Assembly (NCBI GenBank): GCA_963545485.1 | Contig: CAUUJG010000007.1 | Location: forward strand, 7,591 to 71,590 | Reading direction: 5' to 3' | From: CAUTUX01 sp963545485 | GTDB taxonomy: Bacteria > Bacillota > Clostridia > Christensenellales > CAG-917 | DNA: 64,000 nt | Shown: piece by piece, positions 54,066 to 63,869 of the stretch | Layout of the letters: each line of letters opens with the position of its first letter | Numbering within the stretch: position 1 is the stretch's first letter | Translations under genes and position numbers: made by a program | The notes under the pieces: model-generated | What the model saw: only the letters and a program-made list of their open reading frames with translations | Databases searched by the model: none | Told to the model about the DNA's origin: nothing

Positions 54066-54766
54066 TTTTTCGGTAAGTACTCTTCTACATTTTTATTATT
54101 CAAAAGATCCATTCTATATTTAAAAGTTTCTTCAAGACTTTTTTCAATTCTCCATTTATCAATTAATTTATGATTTCCACTTAATAAAACTTCAGGAACA
54201 GTTTGTCCATTAATTATTTGTGGCTTTGTATATTGAGGATACTCCAATAATAATCCATTTGTAAAACTTTCACTTTTTAGCGAAGCTCCCGACCCAAGCA
54301 CACCATCAATATATCTTCCCAACGTATTAATAAAAACGAATGCAGCTACTTCTCCACCTGTTAAAATATAATCACCTATTGATATTATTTCGTCTATTTC
54401 AGTACTAACGATTCTCTCATCGATCCCTTCATAATTTACGCATATTAAAATAAACTCATCAAGATCAAATGTTTCAATATAATTTTGAGATAAAGTATTC
54501 CCTTTTGGTGAGAACATAATTCTCTTCAATTTATGAGCAGAATCTATATCATCAAGTGCATATTTAATAGGCTCATACTGCATCAACATACCTGCACCGC
54601 CACCAAAAGGAGTATCGTCAACCTTTTTATACTTATCGTTTGTATATTTTCTTATATCGATAATATTAAATGAAATCAGTTTATTATCTATAGCTTTTCC
54701 TAAAATACTATAGTTAAATATTTTAAAAAATTCGGGAAATATTGTAAGTATATGAATTTTTGTCAA
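54062..54766 (-). CDS. trmD: tRNA (guanine(37)-N1)-methyltransferase TrmD
   Basis: TrmD methylates G37 to prevent frameshifting. The SPOUT knot is visible: FGGGAGMLMQYEP, NYEGIDERI, IGDYILTGGE and the C-terminal LLLEYPQYTKP. The start is TTG at 54766, with GGAG upstream and a 4-bp overlap (TTGA) with the rimM stop. Confidence 0.96.
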   Translation of the reverse strand: MTKIHILTIFPEFFKIFNYSILGKAIDNKLISFNIIDIRKYTNDKYKKVDDTPFGGGAGMLMQYEPIKYALDDIDSAHKLKRIMFSPKGNTLSQNYIETFDLDEFILICVNYEGIDERIVSTEIDEIISIGDYILTGGEVAAFVFINTLGRYIDGVLGSGASLKSESFTNGLLLEYPQYTKPQIINGQTVPEVLLSGNHKLIDKWRIEKSLEETFKYRMDLLNNKNVEEYLPKK

Positions 54767-55263
54767 TTTTCAACTCCAACTCTTTTAAATACATCTGAAT
54801 CGAGTTTAATTAATTTATTTCTAAGATCTTTAGACAAAATTAATCCATCAACTACTGGTACATGAAAAGTACCTTTACCTTTAATCACATATATATATCT
54901 ATCAGAATAATTATAAATGTCAATGAGACATCCAATTTCTTCATTAGAGACTAAAACAGTGCATCCAAGTAAATCTACCACATAATTATATCCATCTGGC
55001 AGTTCTTTAAATTCTTCTCTATCTATACAAATTTCCATATCTTTTAAAGTTAAAGCTTTTTCTAGCGAATCAATCCCTTCAAGAGTTATATATACAAAAC
55101 CTCCATATGGAACTGCTGATTTTTTTATATAAAAGATATTGCCTACAGATATCTCTTTTGCTATAAGAATATTCCTATATTCTTTTGAGTAAATATCAAC
55201 CTTTAGTTCACCTTTTAATCCCCTAGGTTTTAATATTCTCCCAATAGGAATTAAATTATTCAC
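54763..55263 (-). CDS. rimM: 16S rRNA processing protein RimM
   Basis: RimM helps assemble the 30S head together with S19. The 166-residue protein has the N-terminal RimM domain (IPIGRILKPRGLKGELKV) and a C-terminal PRC-barrel (DLLGCTVLVSNEEIGCLIDI). It overlaps khpA by 8 bp and trmD by 4 bp, in the order khpA-rimM-trmD standard for Firmicutes. Confidence 0.94.
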   Translation of the reverse strand: MNNLIPIGRILKPRGLKGELKVDIYSKEYRNILIAKEISVGNIFYIKKSAVPYGGFVYITLEGIDSLEKALTLKDMEICIDREEFKELPDGYNYVVDLLGCTVLVSNEEIGCLIDIYNYSDRYIYVIKGKGTFHVPVVDGLILSKDLRNKLIKLDSDVFKRVGVEN

Positions 55264-55477
55264 GCTCTTTAATCGTTAATTTGTAATTACTTTTATCTTT
55301 AAAGTTTTTAGAACGCATAATTGTTCTTATAGCCTTCACAATCTTCCCTGACTTACCAATTATTGCTCCCATGCTATCTTTTTCAATATATACAATAATT
55401 TCATCTTCATTCTGATCGATTGTGAATTTTTCTTCTCCGATAAATTCGCCAACTAAAAATTTTATCAATTCAATCAT
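55256..55477 (-). CDS. khpA: KH-domain RNA-binding protein KhpA
   Basis: This 73-residue protein is a single KH domain (VYIEKDSMGAIIGKSGKIVK with the GxxG loop). KhpA binds RNA, often with KhpB, and influences cell size and post-transcriptional control in Gram-positive bacteria. The TAATG junction with rpsP suggests coupled translation. Confidence 0.93.
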   Translation of the reverse strand: MIELIKFLVGEFIGEEKFTIDQNEDEIIVYIEKDSMGAIIGKSGKIVKAIRTIMRSKNFKDKSNYKLTIKERE

Positions 55478-55719
55478 TATTTAATAATTCCTTGTTTCTT
55501 AAACAAACTCTTAACTGTTTCTGTAGGTTGTGCTCCTAATCCAAGCCATTTCTGAGCAACTTCAGTATCAATTTGAACCATCTTAGGTTCTACAGTTGGA
55601 TTGTAAATTCCAATTTGCTCAATATATTGACTATCTCTTGCCTTTCTGCTGTCAATAGCAACTATTCTATAAAAAGGTGCTTTCTTTGAACCCATTCTTG
55701 TTAATCTTAGCTTTACCAT
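55477..55719 (-). CDS. rpsP: 30S ribosomal protein S16
   Basis: S16 is an early 30S assembly protein. The 80-residue protein shows VKLRLTRMGSKKAPFYRIVA, SRKARDSQYIEQIGIYNP and the GAQPTETVKSLFKKQG end. GGAGG precedes the ATG. Confidence 0.97.
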   Translation of the reverse strand: MVKLRLTRMGSKKAPFYRIVAIDSRKARDSQYIEQIGIYNPTVEPKMVQIDTEVAQKWLGLGAQPTETVKSLFKKQGIIK

Positions 55720-55756
55720 ATAAATTATCCTCCATTTTATATATACTTTTAATTTA

Positions 55757-57085
55757 TCAAAAAGGATTCATCATCCCTCTTAATCCTTTTCCGTTCGCCA
55801 TTTTACTCATCATTTCTTTAGATGCTAAAAACTGTTTTAATAGGTGATTTACATCCTGAATATTTGTTCCACTCCCATTTGCAATTCTTTTTTTTCTATT
55901 TGATTTAACTATTTCTGGATTTTTTCTTTCTTTCTTTGTCATAGACTGAATTATCGCTTTTGTTTTTTTAATTTCATCTTCACTTATATTTGGCATTGCA
56001 CCATTTAATTTTTTTTGTAACCCTGGTATAAGCTTTATAATATTTGTTATTCCACCCATTTTTTTAACTGAATCTAACTGTTTTAAATAGTCATCCAAAG
56101 TAAAACTATTATCCTTCATTTTCTGTCTTAAACTTTTTGCTTCATCTTCTGTTATTGCTTCTTGTGCTTTTTCTATTAATGTAAGCACATCACCCATTCC
56201 AAGAATTCGTGATGCCATTCTATCTGGATGAAATGGCTCTAAATCTTCTATTTTTTCACCGGTTCCAATAAGCTTAATTGGTTTACCACTAATTGCTTTA
56301 ATAGATAGTGCTGCTCCACCTCTTGTATCACCATCTAGTTTTGTAATAATAACACCCGTGATATCTAATTGATCATTAAATGCCTTAGCAACATTAACCG
56401 CATCTTGTCCAGTCATCGCATCAACTGTAAGCAATATTTCTTGAATATCAATTGCCTTTTTGATTTCAGAAAGTTCCTTCATTAGATCAGCGTCAATATG
56501 CAATCTTCCAGCAGTATCTAAAATTACTACATCAAATTGATTTTTTTCTGCATACTTTAATGATTCCTTTACTATTTTTAACGGTGCAATTTTACCTTTC
56601 TGGAAAACCTCAACATTTGCTTTTTTACCTACAATTTCTAATTGTTCTATAGCTGCAGGTCTATATATATCACAAGCTACTAATAATACTTTCTTATTTT
56701 GCTTTGTGAGGTACTTTGCAAGTTTACCACACATTGTTGTTTTTCCAGCCCCTTGAAGTCCACACATCATATAGACCGAAATAGGTTTACTGGAAAATGT
56801 TAACTTTTGATCATTAGAACTCATTAAAGCAATCAATTCTTCATTAACTATTTTGATAATCTGTTGTACTGGAGTTAATGATTTTAAGATATCTTCACCA
56901 ACAGCTTTTTGAGATACTATATTTATAAAATCTTTAACAACAGCATAATTAACATCAGCCTCAAGTAATGCAACTCTTATTTCTCTCATTGCATTTTTAA
57001 TCTCAAGTTCTGTTAGCTTCCCTTTATTCCTAAGCTTTGAAAAAATATGATTAATTCTATCACTTAAGTTTTCAAATACCGACAT
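55757..57085 (-). CDS. ffh: Signal recognition particle protein Ffh
   Basis: Ffh is the SRP GTPase that binds signal sequences and SRP RNA. The 442-residue protein has the NG domain (GLQGAGKTTMCGKLA, DTAGRLHID, TKLDGDTRGGAALS) and a methionine-rich M domain with the helix-turn-helix RNA-binding region near RKKRIANGSG. The end is ANGKGLRGMMNPF. The start overlaps the ylxM stop by one base. Confidence 0.97.
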   Translation of the reverse strand: MSVFENLSDRINHIFSKLRNKGKLTELEIKNAMREIRVALLEADVNYAVVKDFINIVSQKAVGEDILKSLTPVQQIIKIVNEELIALMSSNDQKLTFSSKPISVYMMCGLQGAGKTTMCGKLAKYLTKQNKKVLLVACDIYRPAAIEQLEIVGKKANVEVFQKGKIAPLKIVKESLKYAEKNQFDVVILDTAGRLHIDADLMKELSEIKKAIDIQEILLTVDAMTGQDAVNVAKAFNDQLDITGVIITKLDGDTRGGAALSIKAISGKPIKLIGTGEKIEDLEPFHPDRMASRILGMGDVLTLIEKAQEAITEDEAKSLRQKMKDNSFTLDDYLKQLDSVKKMGGITNIIKLIPGLQKKLNGAMPNISEDEIKKTKAIIQSMTKKERKNPEIVKSNRKKRIANGSGTNIQDVNHLLKQFLASKEMMSKMANGKGLRGMMNPF

Positions 57086-57396
57086 TAATTCTCCAATATT
57101 TTTTTAATACTTTTTAAACATTTCACAGTGTCCATATCACCTTTTATACCCTGTGTAACAATATTATCAATTTTATAAAATATTTCACGCATATTTAAGG
57201 CTTTTTCAAATTTTATTAATGATGATTCTGCCTTATTAACTGCATTAAGCACTGCGGCTCTACTAATATTGTACATCTGACTTATTTCACCAAATGACAA
57301 ATCTTCACCATAATGTAACGACAACATTTCATTCTGATGTTCAGTTAATAAATTACCGTATATACCGTGTAGTTCATTAATATAAAACCTATCCAA
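57085..57396 (-). CDS. ylxM: YlxM-type helix-turn-helix protein
   Basis: YlxM is a small SRP-associated protein of Gram-positive bacteria, encoded between ftsY and ffh. The 103-residue protein has the sigma-like helix-turn-helix LTEHQNEMLSLHYGEDLSFG followed by EISQMYNISRAAVLNAVNKA. The start is TTG at 57396 with GAGGT upstream. It is translationally coupled to ffh. Confidence 0.92.
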   Translation of the reverse strand: MDRFYINELHGIYGNLLTEHQNEMLSLHYGEDLSFGEISQMYNISRAAVLNAVNKAESSLIKFEKALNMREIFYKIDNIVTQGIKGDMDTVKCLKSIKKILEN

Positions 57397-57454
57397 GTGT
57401 CAACCTCAAATGCTTTACACTATTGTATGTGACTTAAAAAAATTTGTCAAAAAA

Positions 57455-58351
57455 TTAATCAAAAATTGCGTCAACAAATTCTTTAGGTGAAAATGGAATT
57501 AAATCATCAACCCCTTCACCAACTCCGGCATAAACAACTGGTAGGTTAATTTCATATCCTAGTGCAATTACAACTCCGCCTTTAGCTGTACCATCAAGTT
57601 TAGTTAAAATGATACCATCAGCCTCAATTACTTCTCTAAATGTCTTTGCCTGTTGTAATGCATTCTGACCAGTTGTAGCATCTAACACAAAATATGTTCT
57701 TACATCTGCTTGAGGAAACTCACGATTGGTTACTCTATATATTTTATTTAGTTCATCCATGAGATTTTTCTTATTATGTAATCGACCGGCTGTATCAACT
57801 AAAATTACATCTGTTTTTTTTGCTTTAGCAGAAGTTATTGCATCAAATACAACTGCAGCAGGATCAGCTCCCTCTTTTTGTCTAATGACTTTAACGCCAG
57901 AACGATCCCCCCATTCTTGTAGCTGTTCTGAGGCTGCCGCTCTAAATGTATCCGCAGCTGCAATGAGAACTGACTTGCCGTTATCTTTAAACATTTTTGC
58001 TAACTTACCAACTGATGTGGTTTTACCTACTCCATTTACTCCAGCTATCAACATCACCAAAGGATAACTATACTCTGATATCTCAAAATCTATTTCATCT
58101 AAAACAAGCTCTTTTAAACAGTCTTTTGCTCCCTCTACACTTGTTATCTTTCTTTTAAAACATTCTGCCTTAAGATCTTCAATGAGCTTTTCAGTTATTC
58201 CTATTCCTGCATCAGATGTTATTAATGCTTCTTCTAAACCATCATAAAATTCATCATTAAGTTTTCTTGCTTTAAAAGCAAAGAAAAGTTTTTTTGCAAA
58301 CTTTTCATTTGTTTTTTTTAGGCCTTCTTTTATTTTAGAAAAAAATCCCAT
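57455..58351 (-). CDS. ftsY: Signal recognition particle receptor FtsY
   Basis: FtsY docks the SRP-ribosome complex at the membrane. The 298-residue protein has a short N-terminal segment without the long acidic A domain of E. coli, then the NG domain with GVNGVGKTTSVGKLA, DTAGRLHNKKNLMDEL, TKLDGTAKGG and the GVGEGVDDLIPF end. It begins at the base next to the smc stop, the usual Firmicutes arrangement. Confidence 0.96.
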   Translation of the reverse strand: MGFFSKIKEGLKKTNEKFAKKLFFAFKARKLNDEFYDGLEEALITSDAGIGITEKLIEDLKAECFKRKITSVEGAKDCLKELVLDEIDFEISEYSYPLVMLIAGVNGVGKTTSVGKLAKMFKDNGKSVLIAAADTFRAAASEQLQEWGDRSGVKVIRQKEGADPAAVVFDAITSAKAKKTDVILVDTAGRLHNKKNLMDELNKIYRVTNREFPQADVRTYFVLDATTGQNALQQAKTFREVIEADGIILTKLDGTAKGGVVIALGYEINLPVVYAGVGEGVDDLIPFSPKEFVDAIFD

Positions 58352-61300
58352 TTATGCTTCTTTAGTCATCTTAACTGCATCTTCAAGTTCAATTGAAACC
58401 AGTTTAGATACCCCTTTTTCTTGCATTGTTACACCATAAATTGAATTAGCACACTGCATAGCCTGTCTTCTATGTGTAATAACAATAAATTGTGAACCAC
58501 TAACTGCATATTTATTTATAAACTGTGCAAAAAGATCACCATTTGGTTCATCCAACGCCGCATCGGCTTCATCTAGTAAACAAAATGGCATTGGCTTCAA
58601 TGAAATGAACGAGAACAACAATGCAATAGAAATCAAAGTTTGTTCTCCTCCGGAATATAATCCGATATCCATTTCTTTCTTTCCAGGTGGTTTAGCTTTA
58701 ATAATAATATCGGCTAATAACGGATCATCTGTTTTTGAATAATCAAGTTCAAGATCTCCCTTTCCACCGAGGAAAAGTCCTTCAAATGTTTTCTGATAAT
58801 TTTCTCTTATCTTATTAAATGACTCTAAGAACTTATTACGCATCTTTGCTGTCAGCTCGGCAATTAATGACTGTATATCATTACATGCAGCAACAACATC
58901 ATCACGCTTTACTGATAAGTCTCTGTATTTTGCTTCAACTTCGGCTAACTCAAGTATAGCTAAATCATTTACATCTCCGAGTCTTGATTTTTTTGCCTTT
59001 AATTCTTTAATTCTTTCTTTTGCACCATATGACTCAAATCCTTCAACTTTAAACTGCAATGCCCCATCGTATGTTAAATCATATGTGTCAATGACATATG
59101 TCCTCATTTCATTGAGTTCTTCTAAATATTTATCAAGTGCCGTTTCTTCTCTATATTTATTTTCATTCAGGTGACTTCTTTCATCTACAATCAAATCTTT
59201 TCTATTCTGAATTTTGTCCATTTCTCCTCTGACAAATTCTTTTCTTAATTCAATTGTTTTCCTTTGAAGTTCAAGATCTTCAACTATTTTTCTATCACCA
59301 CCAACTACTTTGATATTGCCTGTTTTTTCCTCAACTTCCTCAATTATTTTTTTGTAGTTGTTTAAGTCATCATTTCTACTATTTATATCTCTATTTACAT
59401 TTGCATTTTCTACTTCTAGCCTATCTAAATCTTGCGTTAATGAGGCAACAATTTGACGTAATGTAGCTGTTTCAACTTTAAGATTCATAACTTCAGTTTC
59501 AAGTACTGTAATCTCATCATTTTGCTGACTCTCTGCAGTAATTTTTGATGCTTCATCATATTCAAGTTTCTTCTTAATTACAAATTCTTCAAGTCGCCTC
59601 TGTTCCTCAAGCTTTGGTTGTAAGTCTTTTGCACCATATGTTAATAGGCTTAGCTCTTCTTGTGCTTTTTGAATAATATTTTCTAATTCTTCTTTTTGCT
59701 GTACTAATAATGTCATCGTATTTTCAGCAGCAAGTTCTTTCTCTCTATATGAAAGCATTGAATTCTTTCTTTCTTCAAGAACAGCAGCAAGATCATTAAC
59801 TTCAATTTGTTTTCTTTTTATTTCATTCTGAGTTTCCTCAAGTGCAATTTTAGTCTGTTCTATGGTCTTTTTAGCATCATCAATTTCTTTTTGTTGTGAG
59901 AATATTTTAGAAGACTGACTCTTATTGAAACCACCCGTTATTTCACCGCCTCTAGAGAAAATATCTCCATCAAGGGTAGCAATTTTAAATGCTTGTCTAT
60001 ATTGCATGAATAGCTGTTTACCTGTCTCAGCATTATCAACTATCAATGTATTGCCTAATAAAAATTCAACAAGATTTTTAAATTTAGGATCACATTCAAC
60101 GAGTTCCGATGCAATTCCTATTACACCATATTCTTTTTTTGCAGCAATGATTTCTCCGGATCTCACTTTAACATTTGTAGTTGATAATGGTCTGAATGTT
60201 ACTCTACCATATCTTTTTTCTTTCAAATAATTAATTAGGAATGTGGCATCATCTGCAGTTGGAACTACAACATGTTGATATGCACCTCCTACACTGTATT
60301 CAACAGCTGTTGAATATTTTGTAGGTACTTTAATTAAATCAACAAGTGTTCCAAACAATTTTCCTTTAATTTGTGGTAAATCCTTGTCTTGTAACAATAA
60401 TCTAGTAGCTTCATTGAAAATAGATAATCTTGATTTATTGTCACTCAAAACCTCATACTTTGTTCTCTGAGATGACATAACATTATTCAATTCAGCAATC
60501 TCATTACGTAAATCTTCGATTTCCTGTTTTAATTTTTTTCTATTTTCTTCAACTTGATTATATGCATTTGATTCATCAATTTTTAAATTGTAATATTTCT
60601 TTTTTTCTTTATCTGATGTATCTATCTCAACAAGTAAATTAGCAAATTTTTCTTTGTTATCTGTCAAAAAATTATTTAAATCGTTAACTTTAGATTCATT
60701 AACAGCTTTTATTGTTTTAACACCCTGAAGTTCTTCATCCAATTTACCTTTCTTTTCAATTGCTTCAATATATTCTTTATGTAATTGTTGGAGCTTTGAG
60801 TTTCTCTCACCACTTGTTTTAACAATTATTTCGTACTTGGAATTTTTCTCATTATATATTGCAGACTTATTATTTAATTCATCATTTTTTAACTTAAATT
60901 CCGCTTTCTTTTCTTCAAGTTCTTTGGCAAGTTTTTCTTTCTTTTCATTAAGTATTTCCAACTCACTATTTATTCTTTCAATGTTCGTATTGCAATCTTG
61001 CATCTTTTGTTTCAATGTATTTATTTGTCCGGTATCTGTTGCATTCTGAACCATTACTTCTGTTATCTGTGTAGATACTGCCGTTAATTCCTTTTCAAGT
61101 CTATTAATTTCATTTCTATATTCATCATTTTGTGCTGAAATTTTATTCATCTCATCATCAAGAGCAACGATCTCAAGTGTTGCTTTGTTGATTTTCTTTT
61201 CAAATTTCTGTTTTGTCTCTTGCATGCTATCTGATTTTGAAATAAACAAATTAAGTTCCTGCTCTTTAATTTGTGCTTTAAGCTCATCGCTCTTTCTTGT

Positions 61301-61942
61301 TTTCTCAGCTTGCTTTCTCAAAGGTTCAAGTCTTGACTCATAATCAAGAATCATGTCGTTCATTGACTCAAGTTTATATTGAGTATCTTTTAATTTTTCT
61401 TCTGCCTGAACTTTATCAGTTCTATAATTTGAAATATCTGCTGCTTCTTCAAAAAGAATACGTCTTTCTTGTGCCTTTGCTCTACATATTTCAGAAACTT
61501 TTCCTTGGTGAATTATTGAATAACCATTTTTTCCAATACCAGTATTTTGCAACATAGCATTGATATCTTTTTGTAAACATTTCATATTATTAATAAAATA
61601 TTCACTAGTCCCAGACTTATCAATTTTCCTGGTTATCACTACTTCATCATAGTTTAAACCTTTAAATAAATCTTTTTTTGTGTTATCAAAATATAGTGAT
61701 ACCTCTGCATATGACATGCTTGGTCTTTTTTCTGTACCTTTAAAAATAACATCTGTCATTTTTCCCGTTGAACGTACTTCTCTAGGTCTTGATTCCGCCA
61801 ATGTCCACTTTATCGCATCAGATACATTTGATTTTCCACATCCATTAGGTCCGACTATTGCTGTATAGTTATCATTGAAAACAATTTCTGTTCTATCAGC
61901 AAATGACTTAAAACCCTTAATTACAAGTTTATTTAATCTCAT
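58352..61942 (-). CDS. smc: Chromosome segregation protein SMC
   Basis: SMC dimers with ScpA and ScpB load onto and organise the chromosome. The 1196-residue protein has Walker A GPNGCGKSNVSDA, two long coiled coils around a central hinge (about 515-680, with GGAYQHVVVPTADDA), the signature YSGGEQTLISIALLF and Walker B FCLLDEADAALDEPN. The start is placed at ATG 61942, which has GGAAGG at the right distance; an in-frame GTG 6 bases upstream overlaps that site. It overlaps rnc by 14 bp. Confidence 0.96.
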   Translation of the reverse strand: MRLNKLVIKGFKSFADRTEIVFNDNYTAIVGPNGCGKSNVSDAIKWTLAESRPREVRSTGKMTDVIFKGTEKRPSMSYAEVSLYFDNTKKDLFKGLNYDEVVITRKIDKSGTSEYFINNMKCLQKDINAMLQNTGIGKNGYSIIHQGKVSEICRAKAQERRILFEEAADISNYRTDKVQAEEKLKDTQYKLESMNDMILDYESRLEPLRKQAEKTRKSDELKAQIKEQELNLFISKSDSMQETKQKFEKKINKATLEIVALDDEMNKISAQNDEYRNEINRLEKELTAVSTQITEVMVQNATDTGQINTLKQKMQDCNTNIERINSELEILNEKKEKLAKELEEKKAEFKLKNDELNNKSAIYNEKNSKYEIIVKTSGERNSKLQQLHKEYIEAIEKKGKLDEELQGVKTIKAVNESKVNDLNNFLTDNKEKFANLLVEIDTSDKEKKKYYNLKIDESNAYNQVEENRKKLKQEIEDLRNEIAELNNVMSSQRTKYEVLSDNKSRLSIFNEATRLLLQDKDLPQIKGKLFGTLVDLIKVPTKYSTAVEYSVGGAYQHVVVPTADDATFLINYLKEKRYGRVTFRPLSTTNVKVRSGEIIAAKKEYGVIGIASELVECDPKFKNLVEFLLGNTLIVDNAETGKQLFMQYRQAFKIATLDGDIFSRGGEITGGFNKSQSSKIFSQQKEIDDAKKTIEQTKIALEETQNEIKRKQIEVNDLAAVLEERKNSMLSYREKELAAENTMTLLVQQKEELENIIQKAQEELSLLTYGAKDLQPKLEEQRRLEEFVIKKKLEYDEASKITAESQQNDEITVLETEVMNLKVETATLRQIVASLTQDLDRLEVENANVNRDINSRNDDLNNYKKIIEEVEEKTGNIKVVGGDRKIVEDLELQRKTIELRKEFVRGEMDKIQNRKDLIVDERSHLNENKYREETALDKYLEELNEMRTYVIDTYDLTYDGALQFKVEGFESYGAKERIKELKAKKSRLGDVNDLAILELAEVEAKYRDLSVKRDDVVAACNDIQSLIAELTAKMRNKFLESFNKIRENYQKTFEGLFLGGKGDLELDYSKTDDPLLADIIIKAKPPGKKEMDIGLYSGGEQTLISIALLFSFISLKPMPFCLLDEADAALDEPNGDLFAQFINKYAVSGSQFIVITHRRQAMQCANSIYGVTMQEKGVSKLVSIELEDAVKMTKEA

Positions 61943-62609
61943 GTTCACCTTCCAAAATTAAATTATAATAAAAATTCTTACATGCCTCTTCTTCAGCTTT
62001 TTTCTTTGAATGACCTTCGCCACTAATTGATATATCATTTATTATCAATGTCGTTTTAAATGTACCAACATCAAGTTGTGTATCAATCATTTCACACTTG
62101 AATTTATTTTTTTGACAATACTCGTTTATTTCTGCTCTATAACTTTCTGGAACGACTTCATTGTCTTCAATTTCTAATTCATGACTTAAGAGCGTTCCAA
62201 CAACAAATTTATAAACAACATTAATATTTGAAGAATCTTTATAAATTGCCGCAACAAGTGCTTCATATATATCGGCAAAAATCTTCTCAGACTTTTCGAG
62301 GTCAAAAGAATTGTTTTTTATTAAATACTTCTCTAATTCAAGCTTTTTTGCAGCCCTAGCCAAATTTTTGTTACTCACATGCTTTTGTCTTAATTTAGTA
62401 AGTTCACCAGAATTTTTATTCGGTTGCAAACCAAACTCAACATCTGAAACAATGAAATTTAAAAGTGCATCGCCAAGAAATTCCAACCTATCGTATGTTA
62501 GAATCTTACTGCTTGCTACTTTAATTGAAGGATGAGTAAATGCAACTGTTAAAAGTTTATCATTTCTAAATTTATAGTTGATCTTCTCATACAATGCACT
62601 ATAATCCAT
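61929..62609 (-). CDS. rnc: Ribonuclease III
   Basis: RNase III cleaves double-stranded RNA during rRNA maturation and regulation. The catalytic signature is DRLEFLGDALLNF, with the second acidic cluster in IFADIYEALVAAIYKD. A C-terminal dsRNA-binding domain ends in GEGHSKKKAEEEACKNFYYN. The start is ATG 62609 (226 residues), which has AAGGA upstream; an in-frame ATG at 62627 lies deeper in plsX and lacks a ribosome binding site. An acpP gene, usually found between plsX and rnc, is absent. Confidence 0.94.
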   Translation of the reverse strand: MDYSALYEKINYKFRNDKLLTVAFTHPSIKVASSKILTYDRLEFLGDALLNFIVSDVEFGLQPNKNSGELTKLRQKHVSNKNLARAAKKLELEKYLIKNNSFDLEKSEKIFADIYEALVAAIYKDSSNINVVYKFVVGTLLSHELEIEDNEVVPESYRAEINEYCQKNKFKCEMIDTQLDVGTFKTTLIINDISISGEGHSKKKAEEEACKNFYYNLILEGEHEIK

Positions 62610-63609
62610 ATTCAATAATTCCTTCATGGATTTTGTTACACAATTCTACTTTCACTAACATTTCTGCTTGAAAAATTGAATTTTTGATTGCCAGTCTTTT
62701 TGATGATCCATGTGCTTTTATAATAATTTTATTTACTCCTAAAAGACATGCTCCTCCAAGTGCGTTATAGTCTAGTGCCTTTTTTACAGACTTGAATACG
62801 CCTTTCATAAGCAAGGCTCCTAATTTCTGAATAAAATTGCCCTTCTTTTTAAGTGTTGTTTTTAATTTTGTAAAAATTGCATCAGCAATGCCTTCAGCTG
62901 TTTTTAAAGCCACATTCCCTGCAAAACCGTCCGTTACTATTACATCATAATCACCAGACAATAATTCTCTTGCTTCACAGTTTCCTATAAAATTCAATTT
63001 ATTATCTTGTTCAAGAATTTTGTAAACTTCTTTATTTAATAAATTACCTTTCTCTTTTTCAGTTCCATTGGAAAGTAACCCGATTCTTGGACTCTTAATT
63101 CCTAAATAGTTTTTAGCAAAATAATTTGCCATTATTGCAAAATGATGCAAGTTTATAGGCTTTGAATCTACATTTGCACCGCAGTCACATAATATGGCAC
63201 TGCCACCTATTTTTGTAGGAAGAATTGAAGCCAGTGCCGGACGTGAAATTCCTTTTATTCTCCCTAGCTTCATAAATGCACCGCTCAGTGCGGCTCCTGT
63301 AGGACCGGCAGTTACAAATGCATCAACACCATCAGATTTCAGTAAATCCAATGCAACTGTCATCGAACTGTTCTTTTTTTCTCTTACAGCAAATACTGGA
63401 CTATCATTATTGGTTATAATTTCAGAAGCATCCACTATTGTTATTCGTGAAGAATTAAAATTATTCTCCTTAAAAATTTCATTTATTTTATTTGCATTTC
63501 CTGTAAGAATAATTTCAGTTTTTGAGCTTTGTTGAACATAATCAATTACCCCGTAAATTATCTCTTCCGGAGAGTAATCGCCACCAAATGCATCAACAAC
63601 TATTTTCAT
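62599..63609 (-). CDS. plsX: Phosphate acyltransferase PlsX
   Basis: PlsX converts acyl-ACP to acyl-phosphate, the first step of phosphatidic acid synthesis with PlsY. The 336-residue protein starts VVDAFGGDYSPEEI and has GPTGAALSGAFMKLGRIKG, ILCDCGANVD and TDGFAGNVALKTAEG. It is coupled to rpmF (TAATG), the order known from Firmicutes and many other bacteria. Confidence 0.96.
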   Translation of the reverse strand: MKIVVDAFGGDYSPEEIIYGVIDYVQQSSKTEIILTGNANKINEIFKENNFNSSRITIVDASEIITNNDSPVFAVREKKNSSMTVALDLLKSDGVDAFVTAGPTGAALSGAFMKLGRIKGISRPALASILPTKIGGSAILCDCGANVDSKPINLHHFAIMANYFAKNYLGIKSPRIGLLSNGTEKEKGNLLNKEVYKILEQDNKLNFIGNCEARELLSGDYDVIVTDGFAGNVALKTAEGIADAIFTKLKTTLKKKGNFIQKLGALLMKGVFKSVKKALDYNALGGACLLGVNKIIIKAHGSSKRLAIKNSIFQAEMLVKVELCNKIHEGIIEYGL

Positions 63610-63794
63610 TATTTTTGTGTGTCTTGATCTACTACAACTTTTCCGTCATATGCACCACAGTTTGGACAAACATTATGCTGTTTTACAAACTCACGACACT
63701 GTGGACATCTTACAAGATTTTGCTCTTTTAATTTCCAGTTTGCGAATCTCGAATTTGTCTTTGATTTCGACTTTTTACTCTTTGGTACTGCCAT
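63609..63794 (-). CDS. rpmF: 50S ribosomal protein L32
   Basis: This 61-residue protein starts MAVPKSKKSKSKTNSRFANW and carries the four zinc-binding cysteines CPQC and CPNC. The paralogue without cysteines, common in some Firmicutes, is not seen here. GGAGG precedes the ATG. It has its own promoter upstream. Confidence 0.96.
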   Translation of the reverse strand: MAVPKSKKSKSKTNSRFANWKLKEQNLVRCPQCREFVKQHNVCPNCGAYDGKVVVDQDTQK

Positions 63795-63824
63795 TTCAGT
63801 ATTCCTCCGCTTTTAATAAAATCA

Positions 63825-63853
63825 AGTATAAATATACATACATTTAAAGTCAA
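63825..63853 (-). promoter_or_regulatory. Promoter of the rpmF-plsX-rnc-smc operon
   Basis: TTGACT (63848-63853), a 17-bp spacer and TATACT (63825-63830) on the minus strand lie between ackA and rpmF, about 30 bp upstream of the rpmF ATG. Confidence 0.68.
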
Positions 63854-63869
63854 TTAATAAAAATTGCTT

